Positions 52,680 to 62,590 of a DNA stretch of 64,000 nucleotides are shown here, piece after piece. The stretch comes from Tepidibacter hydrothermalis (GTDB lineage Bacteria; Bacillota; Clostridia; Peptostreptococcales; Peptostreptococcaceae), in the NCBI RefSeq assembly GCF_029542625.1, contig NZ_CP120733.1, forward strand, positions 1,054,001-1,118,000, given 5' to 3'. Positions within the stretch are counted from its first letter, which is position 1, and each line of letters starts with the position of its first letter. Both the position numbers and the translations under genes were made by a program. The notes beneath the pieces are model-generated. The model did not search any database and was not told the DNA's origin. It saw nothing but the letters and a program-made list of their open reading frames with translations.

Positions 52680-53441
52680 ATGAATAAATTAGCTACAGTA
52701 ATGATGTTATCTTATAATAATATAGAATATATGAAAGGGGCGATAGCTTCTGTATTAAATCAAAATTATGAACAAATAGAATTAATAATAAGTGATGATG
52801 GATCAGATGATTTTGATGAAATATTTATAGAAAATATAAAAAAATATATAAAAGAAAATAAAAAAGATAATTTGGTAAACTATATAATTGAAAAAAATGA
52901 AACGAATATAGGTGTAATAAAGAATTACAATAAAGTAATACTTTTGTCATCAGGAAATTACCTAATACCTTTATGTTGCGATGATGAATTTTATGATAAA
53001 GACGTTGTTAGAGACATAGTAAAATACTTTGATATTCATGGACAAATTATAGCTACAGGATATGGAGCTTATTTTGATAAAAACTTAGAAATTATGAAAT
53101 TTATATATCCGAAAAAAGAAGATATTGAATATTTATACAAAACACCTCAAGAGCTATATAAAAGGTTGTGTAGTGGTAATTTTATAGCAGGAGCATGTAC
53201 TCCATATACGAGAGAATTTATAGAAAAGTACGGTTTATTTGATGAAGATTATAGATTATTAGAAGATTGGCCGAGATATTTAAATATAACAAGAAGAGGT
53301 TGTAGTATCGGATTTATAAATAGAAAATTAATAAAGTATAGAGAAGGTGGAGTAACTACAGATCATAGTAATAAGATAATAAGAGAACAAATAAATAAGG
53401 ATGTTAGGATTATGAAGAAAAAAGAGATTTTTAATAAATAA
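52680..53441 (+). CDS. GT2-family glycosyltransferase (tandem copy 2)
   Basis: This protein of about 253 residues is a near copy of the preceding one, with ATVMMLSYNNIEYMKGAIAS, ELIISDDGSDDFDE and CCDDEFYDKD. Differences include GACTPYTREFIEKYG and RLLEDWPRYLN, and the C-termini diverge most. AAGGAGG precedes ATG 52680. A third, decayed copy lies at 48149-48297, so the family has duplicated at least twice at this locus. Confidence 0.9.
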   Translation: MNKLATVMMLSYNNIEYMKGAIASVLNQNYEQIELIISDDGSDDFDEIFIENIKKYIKENKKDNLVNYIIEKNETNIGVIKNYNKVILLSSGNYLIPLCCDDEFYDKDVVRDIVKYFDIHGQIIATGYGAYFDKNLEIMKFIYPKKEDIEYLYKTPQELYKRLCSGNFIAGACTPYTREFIEKYGLFDEDYRLLEDWPRYLNITRRGCSIGFINRKLIKYREGGVTTDHSNKIIREQINKDVRIMKKKEIFNK

Positions 53442-53534
53442 CAAAATCAATAAAAATATTACTTAACATTAACTCAAGAGATTTTTGGAAATTTAATATA
53501 TATCAAAAATATTATTGAATAAATTTGATCTAAG

Positions 53535-53852
53535 GGTCCATTTTGCTATTCTTTTGCCAGAGGTAATATCTTATCTGTTATTTTTGAAATAAGAGTAGGA
53601 GACATATCTATACCATATATATTTTTTTTATGTGCTGTTATATCTTTCGTAGACATCCCCTTTGAATACATTCCTAGTACTTGATCTTCAATCTTATATA
53701 TATCATTTTTATTGTTTTTGATTACCTTTGGTTTATAGTTACCATTTCTATCTTTTGGTATATTTAAATCTATTTTTCCTGTTTTTAGTTTTATCGTATC
53801 TTGAATATCCTAAATGATCATCAACCTCAACTTCTAGCATTTTTAACATCAT
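53535..53852 (-). pseudogene. Relic of an IS256-family (Mutator) transposase
   Basis: On the minus strand the frames read MLEVEVDDHLGYSRYDKT, then after a frame change KTGKIDLNIPKDRNGNYKPK, NDIYKIEDQVLGMYSKGMST, and IYGIDMSPTLISKITDKILP before a stop. This is the conserved N-terminal half of IS256-type transposases. The catalytic DDE region is absent and frames are broken, so it is dead. I could not identify the insertion ends with confidence. The rest of 53442-54001 shows no gene. Confidence 0.88.
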
Positions 53853-54001
53853 ATTATTGTAATAATTTTTTATATTTCACTTTTACACAACATAAAAAGT
53901 GTGCACCTTCCTTTCAAGTAATAATTCTATATCCTTAATTATCACTATTTATTGGAATTTTACACACTTTAAATTCTATATCCGAAAAATTATTTTCTAT
54001 T

Positions 54002-54838
54002 CTAATTAAAATACTGCTTTAAAGATTCATCCCAATGTTTTAATTTATAATTAAAATTCAATTCTAACATGTAATTGTTCATAACAGAATATTTAGGTCT
54101 TTTTGCAGGTCTATTTAATTCTTCTGTAGTTATTGGTAGAACTTCAATATCTGTTATATTTGCTAGTTTAAATATTTTTTTAGTGAATTCAAACCAAGTA
54201 CAGTCCCCTTCATTTGAAGCATGATAAGTTCCATAAGCATCTGTTTTTATAATCATATTTATAACATCCACTAAATCTTTTGTATGGGTTGGAGTTCCTC
54301 TTTGATCATTCACTACTTTTAAGATTTTATTTTCTTTACTTAGTCTCAACATTGTTTTTACAAAGTTATTTCCATTTTTTCCATACAACCAAGAAGTTCT
54401 TAGTATATAATGCTTAGGGTTTATTTCTTTTATAAACTCTTCTCCTGATAGTTTTGATTTACCATAAATACTTAATGGGTTAGGTTTGTCAAATTCTATA
54501 TAGGGATTGTTTTTTTCTCCATCAAATACAAAATCGGTAGATATGTGAACTAATCTAGAGTTGGTTTCTAAAGATGCTATTGCTAAATTTCTGGCTCCTA
54601 ATGCATTTATTTTATAAGATAAATCTATATTTTCTTCACACCCATCTACATTTGTATATGCTGCTGAATTTATTATTATATCGGGTTTTATAGTTTTTAC
54701 TGTATTTACAACATCATCTAAATTTGTTATATCTAACTTTTCTTTATCTAAACCTATTACATAATATTCGTCAGATAGTATATTCACTAAATCAATTCCT
54801 AATTGTCCTTTTGAACCTGTAACTAGAATTTTTTTCAT
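54002..54838 (-). CDS. rmlD: dTDP-4-dehydrorhamnose reductase
   Basis: This protein of about 278 residues makes the final reduction to dTDP-L-rhamnose. VTGSKGQLGIDLV, HISTDFVFDGE, catalytic YGKSKLSGE and LRTSWLYGKNGNNF are characteristic. ATG 54838 has GAGGTG upstream; a longer frame overlapping rmlB is less likely. Last gene of the rmlA-rmlC-rmlB-rmlD operon. Confidence 0.95.
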   Translation of the reverse strand: MKKILVTGSKGQLGIDLVNILSDEYYVIGLDKEKLDITNLDDVVNTVKTIKPDIIINSAAYTNVDGCEENIDLSYKINALGARNLAIASLETNSRLVHISTDFVFDGEKNNPYIEFDKPNPLSIYGKSKLSGEEFIKEINPKHYILRTSWLYGKNGNNFVKTMLRLSKENKILKVVNDQRGTPTHTKDLVDVINMIIKTDAYGTYHASNEGDCTWFEFTKKIFKLANITDIEVLPITTEELNRPAKRPKYSVMNNYMLELNFNYKLKHWDESLKQYFN

Positions 54839-54848
54839 AATTACACCT

Positions 54849-55859
54849 CTATCTATTAGAATAAATTTTCTCATAGTACTTAATATATTCTTTATTTCTA
54901 ATATTTTTCCACCAATCTTTATTATCTAAATACCACTGAATAGTTTTTTCTATTCCAGCTTCAAATGTATATTTAGCCTTCCATCCAAGTTCATTTTGTA
55001 TTCTGTTTGAATCTATTGCATATCTTTTATCATGACCAGGTCTATCTTTTACATATTTAATTAAAGATTCAGGCTTATCTAGATTTTTAAGTATTAACTT
55101 AATTATTTCTATATTTCTTTTTTCGTTATTTCCACCTATGTTATATATTTCTCCTACTTTTCCTTTGTGAAGAACCAAATCTATAGCACTGCAGTGGTCT
55201 TCTACATGAAGCCAATCTCTTATATTAAGCCCATCTCCATATACAGGAAGTTCTTTGTTTTCATAAGCATTAGCTATGATTAAAGGTATTAATTTTTCTG
55301 GAAACTGATAAGGGCCATAATTATTTGAACATCTCGTAATATTAACTGGTAGATTAAATGTTTCATGGTAAGACCTTACTAATAAATCTGAACCTGCTTT
55401 ACTAGCTGAATATGGACTATTTGGAGCTAGTTTAGTTTCTTCAGTAAAATATCCATTTTCGCCAAGAGAACCATATACTTCATCAGTAGATATTTGAATA
55501 TATTTTTCTATATTATATTTTTTAGATGCATCTAAAAGTATTTGTGTTCCCATTATATTTGTTTTTATAAATATACTAGGATTTTCTATACTTCTATCTA
55601 CATGAGATTCTGCTGCAAAATTAATAATATAGTATATATTATTAGATACTATGTTATCAACTAATTCTATATCTGTTATATCTCCTTTTACAAATTCATA
55701 GTTGGGATTATCTTCAATATCTTTTAAATTTTCTAGATTTCCTGCATATGTTAATGAATCTAAATTTACTATTTTATAATTGTCATATTTATTGAGCATA
55801 TATCTTATAAAATTGCTTCCTATAAATCCAGCTCCACCAGTAACTAATATTTTTTTCAT
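54849..55859 (-). CDS. rmlB: dTDP-glucose 4,6-dehydratase
   Basis: This 336-residue enzyme makes dTDP-4-keto-6-deoxyglucose, the branch point to both rhamnose (RmlC, RmlD) and the 3-amino sugar (FdtA, FdtB). Motifs are VTGGAGFIGSNFIRYML, HFAAESHVDRS (as NFAAESHVDRS), STDEVYGSLG, catalytic YSASKAGSD and GDGLNIRDWLHVEDHC. A decayed copy of its C-terminal half lies at 49449-49668. AGGC-type ribosome site is weak. Confidence 0.96.
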   Translation of the reverse strand: MKKILVTGGAGFIGSNFIRYMLNKYDNYKIVNLDSLTYAGNLENLKDIEDNPNYEFVKGDITDIELVDNIVSNNIYYIINFAAESHVDRSIENPSIFIKTNIMGTQILLDASKKYNIEKYIQISTDEVYGSLGENGYFTEETKLAPNSPYSASKAGSDLLVRSYHETFNLPVNITRCSNNYGPYQFPEKLIPLIIANAYENKELPVYGDGLNIRDWLHVEDHCSAIDLVLHKGKVGEIYNIGGNNEKRNIEIIKLILKNLDKPESLIKYVKDRPGHDKRYAIDSNRIQNELGWKAKYTFEAGIEKTIQWYLDNKDWWKNIRNKEYIKYYEKIYSNR

Positions 55860-55880
55860 TATAAGCCTCCAACTGTATTA

Positions 55881-56438
55881 TTAAAAATTAATATTTGTTT
55901 CTTTTAAAATAGACCAGTTTTTATCTTTATCAGAGAGTATTACTTTGTCTACACAATCTGTAGGCCAATCTATATTTATGTCAGGATCATTCCATATTAT
56001 TCCTCCTTCGTCATCAGGATAATAATAATCTGTACATTTATATACAAATTCAGCTTCATTAGATAAAACTAAGAAGCCATGGCCAAATCCTTCAGGGATA
56101 TAAAACTGTCTTTTATTTTCTTCTGATAATATAATCCCCAACCAATATCCATATGTTTTAGAGTTTTTTCTAAGATCAACTGCAACATCAAACACTGTTC
56201 CTTTTATAACTCTTACTAACTTTCCTTGAGGGTATTTATTTTGAAAATGAATCCCTCTAAGTACTCCTTTTTTAGATTTAGAATGATTATCTTGAACAAA
56301 TGTCATATCAAGTCTATTTTCTTTAAATTCTTTATAATTGTATGTTTCCATAAAAAAACCTCTATCATCTCCAAAAACAGTAGGTTCTATTATATATAAA
56401 CCGTCTATATCTGTTTTTATAAATTCAAATTTACTCAT
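55881..56438 (-). CDS. rmlC: dTDP-4-dehydrorhamnose 3,5-epimerase
   Basis: This 185-residue cupin has DDRGFFMETYNYKEF, the active-site His in KGVLRGIHFQ, QGKLVRVIKGTVFDVAVDLR, and FYIPEGFGHGFLVLS. Its ATG overlaps the stop of rmlA at 56438, indicating coupling. Complete family length. Confidence 0.96.
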   Translation of the reverse strand: MSKFEFIKTDIDGLYIIEPTVFGDDRGFFMETYNYKEFKENRLDMTFVQDNHSKSKKGVLRGIHFQNKYPQGKLVRVIKGTVFDVAVDLRKNSKTYGYWLGIILSEENKRQFYIPEGFGHGFLVLSNEAEFVYKCTDYYYPDDEGGIIWNDPDINIDWPTDCVDKVILSDKDKNWSILKETNINF

Positions 56439-57319
56439 TATTTCACCTCAACTATTCCTTTTGCTATATATTCTAAATACTTTCCATAGTCTGTTTTTAA
56501 AAGTGGTTGTGCTAATTTTAATAATGCTTCTTTATCTATATAACCAAGTCTATATGCTATTTCTTCTAAACAAGAAATATAAAGGCCTTGCCCTTTTTGA
56601 ATAGCGCTTATAAAATTACTTGCCTCTAAAAGTCCACTATGAGTCCCTGTATCAAACCAAGCCATTCCTCTACCGAATAATTCTACCTTGAGTTTTTCTT
56701 TTTTTAAATATTCATTATTTACACTTGTTATCTCAAGTTCTCCTCTTAGCGATGGTTTAACATTTTTAGCTATTTCAACTACATTATTATCATAAAAATA
56801 AAGGCCGGGAACTGCATAGTTAGATCTAGGATGTTCTGGCTTTTCTTGAATAGAAAGTACATTTTTGTTTTTATCAAATTCGACTACCCCAAATTCTTTT
56901 GGATCTTTTACATAATATCCAAATATAAGAGCTCCTTCTTTTAATAAAGATGCTCTTTTAAGTATTTTACTAAAATTTTGTCCATAGAAAATATTATCGC
57001 CTAGAATTAAAGCAACATTCTCATTACTGATAAAGTCTTCTCCTAGTATAAAAGCTTCTGCTAATCCTTTAGGTTCTTTTTGAACTTTATATTCAAATGA
57101 TATGCCTAAATCGGATCCATCTCCCAAAAGCTCTGTATACATAGGCAAGTCTCTAGGAGTTGAAATTATTAATATTTCTTTTATTCCTGCAAGCATTAAA
57201 ACAGATATTGGATAATATATCATAGGTTTATCATATATTGGTAACAATTGTTTTGATATTGATTTTGTTAAAGGATGAAGTCTTGTACCAGCTCCTCCTG
57301 CTAATACTATACCCTTCAT
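56438..57319 (-). CDS. rmlA: Glucose-1-phosphate thymidylyltransferase
   Basis: This 293-residue enzyme makes dTDP-glucose. The nucleotide-binding loop [45 protein letters not shown] and [17 protein letters not shown] are all present. AAGGTG precedes ATG 57319. It is the first gene of the rml operon and probably feeds both the rhamnose and the amino-sugar routes, since no second copy is visible. Confidence 0.96.
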   Translation of the reverse strand: MKGIVLAGGAGTRLHPLTKSISKQLLPIYDKPMIYYPISVLMLAGIKEILIISTPRDLPMYTELLGDGSDLGISFEYKVQKEPKGLAEAFILGEDFISNENVALILGDNIFYGQNFSKILKRASLLKEGALIFGYYVKDPKEFGVVEFDKNKNVLSIQEKPEHPRSNYAVPGLYFYDNNVVEIAKNVKPSLRGELEITSVNNEYLKKEKLKVELFGRGMAWFDTGTHSGLLEASNFISAIQKGQGLYISCLEEIAYRLGYIDKEALLKLAQPLLKTDYGKYLEYIAKGIVEVK

Positions 57320-57494
57320 AGAAGATCACCTTCTTTTTTTTTATCTATAGGAAACTATAATACTTGTAATTTCACTATATAATATGATTCTGAAAATATA
57401 TTTGTGTATTAATTAGCAGATAAAGTAACATGTGTTAAAAAATATAAATATCATGTAATAGAGAGAAAAGAGGGAGGGATATAAGATTAATAAT

Positions 57495-58736
57495 ATGGAC
57501 AAATATCAAAAGTATGATGTTTTGTTTTTTTCTAGAATAGATTGGAATTCTAGGTGTCAAATATATCAGAATTTAGCATCTTATATGACTGACAAAGGAC
57601 ATAGAATTTTTTATTTCAATCCAAACTTTTTAAGTAAACATTTAAATATTGATAAAATAAACGAAAAATTAAATGTTTTAACATTATCTAATAAATTTGG
57701 GAAGAGTATATATAATATTGATTTCAATGATAAATTAGAAGAATTACGAAGTCAATTAGAAAATATTATACAAAATAATTATATAAAAGATTGTGTTTTA
57801 TTTGTAGAAGATCCAATGTGGATTTGTTTGGCAAAATCTTTAAAAGAAAAGTATAACTTTAAAATTATTTTTAATTATGAAAAAGAAAAAGATGAAAGTA
57901 TTATTTCAGTAGAATCTGAAGATTTTGAAGAAGTATATGAAAAAATCGAAAATAATATAAAAGATATTCATGGTTTGGTAAGTGTAGTTATTGTTACATT
58001 TAATAATTTAAATTACACAAGAGAATGTATACAAAGCATTTTTGAAAAAACAGCATATCCAAATTACGAAATAATTATTATAGATAACAATTCTCAAGAT
58101 AATACTCCAATTTATTTAAAAGAATTAGAAAAACAGCATTCTAATATAACTATCGTTTTGAATGAACAGAATTATGGGTTTGCAAAAGGAAATAATGTAG
58201 GAATTAAAAAAGCTAAAGGTGATTATATTATTTTACTCAATAATGATACTGTAGTTACTAGAGGGTGGATTACTGCTTTTATTAAACATTTGGAAAAAGA
58301 TGATAAGTTAGGATTAGTAGGACCTGTTACAAATTATGCAGGAAATGAGGCTATGATTAATGTTTCGTATAGGAATATGAAAGAGATGGATAGATTTGCT
58401 CAAAGATATACATTAGCTAACTTTAATAAACTATATAATGATATCAATATGTTAATTATGTTTTGTGTAGCTATGAAAAAAGAATTGATCAATGAAGTCG
58501 GTTATTTAGATGAACATTTTAGGATAGGAATGTTTGAAGACGATGATTTTTCCTATAGAGTAAAAAACGCAGGATATAAGATAGCCTATGTAAAAGATAT
58601 TTTTATTCATCATTATGGTAGTGCTTCTTTTAAAAAACTAGGAAGACAAAAATTTATAGAACTTTTTAATGAAAACAAGAAGATATTTGAAAAAAAATGG
58701 AATATAAAATGGAGCCGACATAAATATAGAAGATAG
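57495..58736 (+). CDS. GT2 glycosyltransferase with an N-terminal partial GT4-like domain
   Basis: This 413-residue protein has two parts. Residues 1-130 resemble the N-terminal half of a GT4 enzyme (VLFFSRIDWNSRCQIYQNLA, KGHRIFYFNP, FVEDPMWICLAKSLKEKYNF) but have no nucleotide-sugar-binding C-half. Residues 160-413 are a GT2 domain of rhamnosyltransferase type (SVVIVTFNNLNYTRECIQSI, NYGFAKGNNVGIKKAKGDYI, LLNNDT, GMFEDDDFSYRVKNAGYKIA). GAGGGAGGG lies rather far from ATG 57495. The first part may be an acceptor-binding module or a deletion remnant. Confidence 0.85.
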   Translation: MDKYQKYDVLFFSRIDWNSRCQIYQNLASYMTDKGHRIFYFNPNFLSKHLNIDKINEKLNVLTLSNKFGKSIYNIDFNDKLEELRSQLENIIQNNYIKDCVLFVEDPMWICLAKSLKEKYNFKIIFNYEKEKDESIISVESEDFEEVYEKIENNIKDIHGLVSVVIVTFNNLNYTRECIQSIFEKTAYPNYEIIIIDNNSQDNTPIYLKELEKQHSNITIVLNEQNYGFAKGNNVGIKKAKGDYIILLNNDTVVTRGWITAFIKHLEKDDKLGLVGPVTNYAGNEAMINVSYRNMKEMDRFAQRYTLANFNKLYNDINMLIMFCVAMKKELINEVGYLDEHFRIGMFEDDDFSYRVKNAGYKIAYVKDIFIHHYGSASFKKLGRQKFIELFNENKKIFEKKWNIKWSRHKYRR

Positions 58737-58886
58737 AATGTATATAATAAATATAAATCTAAGAAAAGAAAGTAGGGTTGATAATTTTTTCAAGCCTATT
58801 TTTGTTTTTTAAAATAAAAATATTAGTATATGTATATCTTTTTGAATATATATATATTAAACATAAAAACTTTGGGGGGTTATGAA

Positions 58887-60398
58887 ATGCCTTTTGATAA
58901 AAAAGATGAATATATACTATCTTTTCAAGAAACCTTATATTTTTTTTATTTGGAGAACAACATATTATATTTTAAAAAAAATAAAGAAGAAAAAGAAATG
59001 GAAATAAATGAAATAGCTAAAGATGTAAGAGATTTCTCTGCTTATATGGATAACTTAGGTATAATTCACATAATAATCATTAATTTTTTAGGAAATTTAG
59101 TTCATATGAGATATGAGGATAATATATGGAAAGAAAATGTAGTTAAAGATTTTGATACAAAAACATATGAATTTAAAAAATTAAAATTATATGTGTATAA
59201 AGATAAAGTAAATATACTATCATTAGTACGTAATAAATTTGAAAATACAGAATATAAATTAATGCATTATATTCTGTATAAAGATAATATAAAATGTTAC
59301 AAATTAATAAATGTATTAAATGATAGTTGTTTTAAATCTTATAAAACTGATATTGACAGAATCGGAAATATTCATTTAATTTATAAGACTACAGACAATA
59401 AATATAATCTTTTTTATAGAAAGTTTAATTTAGAATCTAATCATTGGAGTTTGCCAGAAAGATTAACTTATAAAAAAGAAAATATAGAAAATGTATTTAT
59501 TTTATGTGATACTTATGACATTATTAATATTATATTTTTTACTAAAAAAAACAACGGTATAAAAATTAATTATTTATATAAAAAGATTGAAGCAAATATT
59601 AATTCAAATTGGAAAAAAGCTAAAAGTTTTCAAAATATAATAGGAAATTACAATAATTCTACGTTAATACAAATAGATAAACAGATTAAGTTATTGTGGA
59701 AACAAAATAATAAATTTTATTTTACGTATACTAAAATAGGAAAAGGTGAATTAAGTGATATTAAAAGTATTGATATAAAAATCGATTATGATTTAATTAG
59801 AAGTGTATATATAGGGGGTAGCTATAAAAATTTAAAAAATGTTAAAATTCCTTATATATATAGATATCCCTCAGATTATATTATTTTAATTGGAATAGAT
59901 AAAATAATTAAAAATAGTTATTCTTCAAAAGTATTATTTGATAAAAATCTAAAAAATTCAGGTGTGGCAGTTACTCTAGAAGATATAATTGAGTTAGAAC
60001 AGAATGTTAATATAAAATATAGTTTACTAGAATATATTAATCAGATAAAACATAATTTTGAAAAAAGCGATATAGCTTTAGATTTATTACCTAAAAAAGA
60101 GTTAAAAGAAAATATTAATAGTAAAATAAAAATGTTAGATAATGAGATAATATATCTGAAATCCAAAGAAGAAAATTTAATAACTTCTTTATTAGAAATG
60201 AAAAATAATTATTTGAACTTAATTGAAAATTTTAAGCAACTTTCAATAAAATATGAAAATCTTAAAAATGAAGTAGGGCAAAAGGGATCAGTAGAACAGA
60301 AGGAACAAATAAATAAAAAGGAAGAAGTAGAACAAAAAGGTTTTTTGAAAAGAGAGATGGAATATTTAAAAAATATATTAAAAATCAAAAAAGACTAG
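58887..60398 (+). CDS. Propeller-like repeat protein with C-terminal coiled coil (paralogue 1)
   Basis: This protein of about 503 residues has no signal peptide. Residues 1-400 contain repeated strand-rich units of about 45-50 residues with an N-x-H pattern (NLGIIHIIIINFLGNLVHMR, GNIHLIYKTTDNKYNLFYRK), suggesting a beta-propeller. Residues 405-480 are a coiled coil. The order and wording of the units match the proteins at 61286 and 63704. GGGGGG precedes ATG 58887. No named family is recognised. Its placement among glycosyltransferases suggests a role in the surface glycan system or as its protein carrier. That is inference. Confidence 0.75.
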   Translation: MPFDKKDEYILSFQETLYFFYLENNILYFKKNKEEKEMEINEIAKDVRDFSAYMDNLGIIHIIIINFLGNLVHMRYEDNIWKENVVKDFDTKTYEFKKLKLYVYKDKVNILSLVRNKFENTEYKLMHYILYKDNIKCYKLINVLNDSCFKSYKTDIDRIGNIHLIYKTTDNKYNLFYRKFNLESNHWSLPERLTYKKENIENVFILCDTYDIINIIFFTKKNNGIKINYLYKKIEANINSNWKKAKSFQNIIGNYNNSTLIQIDKQIKLLWKQNNKFYFTYTKIGKGELSDIKSIDIKIDYDLIRSVYIGGSYKNLKNVKIPYIYRYPSDYIILIGIDKIIKNSYSSKVLFDKNLKNSGVAVTLEDIIELEQNVNIKYSLLEYINQIKHNFEKSDIALDLLPKKELKENINSKIKMLDNEIIYLKSKEENLITSLLEMKNNYLNLIENFKQLSIKYENLKNEVGQKGSVEQKEQINKKEEVEQKGFLKREMEYLKNILKIKKD

Positions 60399-60417
60399 TT
60401 AGCGACTAGTCTTTTTT
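60387..60417. terminator. Bidirectional terminator containing both stop codons
   Basis: AAAAAAGACTAGT and ACTAGTCTTTTTT are perfect 13-bp arms around a 5-nt loop. The plus-strand TAG (60396-60398) and minus-strand TAA (60401-60399) lie side by side within it. Confidence 0.92.
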
Positions 60418-61139
60418 GATTGGTCTACTTGCTTAGTATAATAAGTTGCAATCATTTTTTTTATTTCATTTGAGCATCTTATTTTTTCAGGAAAATTTAC
60501 TGATTTACTATAACTTGTAATATGAGCTCGTGATTTGGTTAGAGGTTTATTTATATATATAAATTCATGTTTTAGACCTAATCTTACCCATAAATCGTAA
60601 TCTTCTAAGTATTTATAGTCTTCGTTAAATAATCCAACTTCAAATAAACAATCTTTTACTATCATTGCCGTTGAGGTATTAATATAGTTACGTTGAAATA
60701 AATATTTAAGTGCATGGTAATGTGAGGAAAATTTTGGGGATTTTCCGTATTTAATAATGGAGTTTAAATTATTATCCATAATATAATAATCTGAATATAT
60801 TAAAGATACATTTTTGTTTTTATGCTCATCTAGTAATTTTACTTGATGAGCTAGTTTACTTGGGTCAAAAATATCGTCTGCATCTAAAAAGCATACATAA
60901 TCTCCATTTGCATTATTTATTCCTAAATTTCTTGCACTAGAGGGACCGTTATTAGTTTTATAATAGTATGATATTTTATCATTATATTTTTTTATTATAT
61001 CTTTTGTGTTATCTGTAGACCCATCATCTACTACGATAATTTCATAGTCTTTAAATGTTTGTACTAAAATACTATCTATTGCATCAGATATGAATTTTCC
61101 ATAATTATATGTAGGGATAATTACACTTACTTTAGGCAT
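60399..61139 (-). CDS. GT2-family glycosyltransferase
   Basis: This 246-residue GT-A fold enzyme has SVIIPTYNYGKFISDAIDSI, EIIVVDDGSTDNTKDIIK, GPSSARNLGINNANGDYVCF, LDADDIFDP (metal DXD) and YLEDYDLWVRLGLKHEF. ATG 61139 is preceded by AGGAGAG. It lies between two propeller-like genes on the opposite strand. Donor and acceptor are unknown. Confidence 0.93.
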   Translation of the reverse strand: MPKVSVIIPTYNYGKFISDAIDSILVQTFKDYEIIVVDDGSTDNTKDIIKKYNDKISYYYKTNNGPSSARNLGINNANGDYVCFLDADDIFDPSKLAHQVKLLDEHKNKNVSLIYSDYYIMDNNLNSIIKYGKSPKFSSHYHALKYLFQRNYINTSTAMIVKDCLFEVGLFNEDYKYLEDYDLWVRLGLKHEFIYINKPLTKSRAHITSYSKSVNFPEKIRCSNEIKKMIATYYTKQVDQSKKTSR

Positions 61140-61285
61140 TAAAATCTCTCCTTATAAGATATATTTAATACTATGTTTATTCATAAAGATACAATATGGT
61201 TACTGATTTATTACTTATTATTCTTTTAGATAGATTATAAGCATATATATTAGTATTAATATTTCTTTAAAAAGGGGATGCGAGT

Positions 61286-62548
61286 ATGAACTTAGAGAAA
61301 AAAAATAAGTTTTTAATAAAAAAGGCTTCTGGTGAAATATGGTGTTTTTATATTAAAGATAAGTCTATTTACTATAAAGAAAATTATAATAATTTATTAG
61401 AACAAGAAATAAAGCTTATTGATAAAATAAAAGACTACGATGTTAGTTTAGATTCAGAAGACAATATTCACTTAACATGTATTACAAATAAAGAAGAAAT
61501 ATGTTATTTTACTTATTTAAACAATGAATGGAGAAAAAATATTATAAAAAATATAACAAGTAAGCAGAATAGTATCGATTGTATCAATATAATTATAATT
61601 AATACAATTGTTCATATATTGTATTCATTGAAAAACACACTGAATAATAAATTAGTAAAGATAGTCCATTTATATAATAATGGTAATACATGGAGGCAGT
61701 CTTATTCGCAATCAGTTTCATCCATGAAAAATAAAGTTCCATACTTAATTGATTATAGTATAAATGGAGATATATTTTTGATATATAATATAATTAAGAA
61801 TAGAAAATATGAGTTTTATATAAACATTTATTGTAATAATCTAAAAAAATGGAAAATACCAATTAAAATTGATTTAGATAAAGAGAATATAGAGATTAAA
61901 AACTTTTTTATAGATTCTAAGAATAATATAAATATAATTTACAATTGTGAAGACAATACTGAGTATTTATTTCATGCTATAAAAAATAGTGAGGATCTAT
62001 CTAAAAGTGGCAGTTTATCAAAAAAGAATAAATGGGAAAAAAACGAAATAGCTAAGAGTGAAGAATGCATTGAGTATAAAATTTTTGAAATAGAATCAAA
62101 ATTATGCTTAATATGGAAGGTAAATGATTACATACATTATAAATTATATGATGTGTATAATAAAGATTGGGAAAATGATAGAATAGTTAATATACAAGAT
62201 AACTATAATATTTATTATAAAGGAAATATATATAAACATAAAAATATTACAAAATATATTAACACTTTTGGGACTATAAAAGATAATAATGTTTATTTAG
62301 CAGGTGTAGATGAATTAAAAACTAATGAAAGTCATATAGAGTTAGAAGAATTAGAAATCAATAAAAATAACGTAGATAAGGATAATATAGTAGAGGAAAA
62401 CAATAATAAATTAGATTATAGCTGTAATAATAGAAAATCAGAATTACTAATAGATGAAAGTAATTATTATAGAGGGAATAAAAATAACCTAGAATATAAA
62501 CAAGAAAAAAAGCTTTTTACAAAAATAAAGAATTATTTAAAAATATAA
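61286..62548 (+). CDS. Propeller-like repeat protein (paralogue 2)
   Basis: This 420-residue protein has no signal peptide. It starts FLIKKASGEIWCFYIKDKSI and repeats units like DSEDNIHLTCITNKEEICYF and DSKNNINIIYNCEDNTEYLF. These align with the units of the 58887 and 63704 proteins. The last 80 residues are a low-complexity Asn/Glu/Lys tail ending in a basic segment. AAAGGGG precedes ATG 61286. Function unknown. Confidence 0.75.
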   Translation: MNLEKKNKFLIKKASGEIWCFYIKDKSIYYKENYNNLLEQEIKLIDKIKDYDVSLDSEDNIHLTCITNKEEICYFTYLNNEWRKNIIKNITSKQNSIDCINIIIINTIVHILYSLKNTLNNKLVKIVHLYNNGNTWRQSYSQSVSSMKNKVPYLIDYSINGDIFLIYNIIKNRKYEFYINIYCNNLKKWKIPIKIDLDKENIEIKNFFIDSKNNINIIYNCEDNTEYLFHAIKNSEDLSKSGSLSKKNKWEKNEIAKSEECIEYKIFEIESKLCLIWKVNDYIHYKLYDVYNKDWENDRIVNIQDNYNIYYKGNIYKHKNITKYINTFGTIKDNNVYLAGVDELKTNESHIELEELEINKNNVDKDNIVEENNNKLDYSCNNRKSELLIDESNYYRGNKNNLEYKQEKKLFTKIKNYLKI

Positions 62549-62584
62549 AACCAAAAGAAGGCAAATTTGCCCTCTTTTGGTTTT
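62547..62584. terminator. Bidirectional terminator
   Basis: AAAACCAAAAGA and TCTTTTGGTTTT pair, with an A/C mismatch and then GGCAAA/TTTGCC closing to the tip. T-runs on both sides serve the two convergent genes. Confidence 0.9.
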
Positions 62585-62590
62585 ATATTT

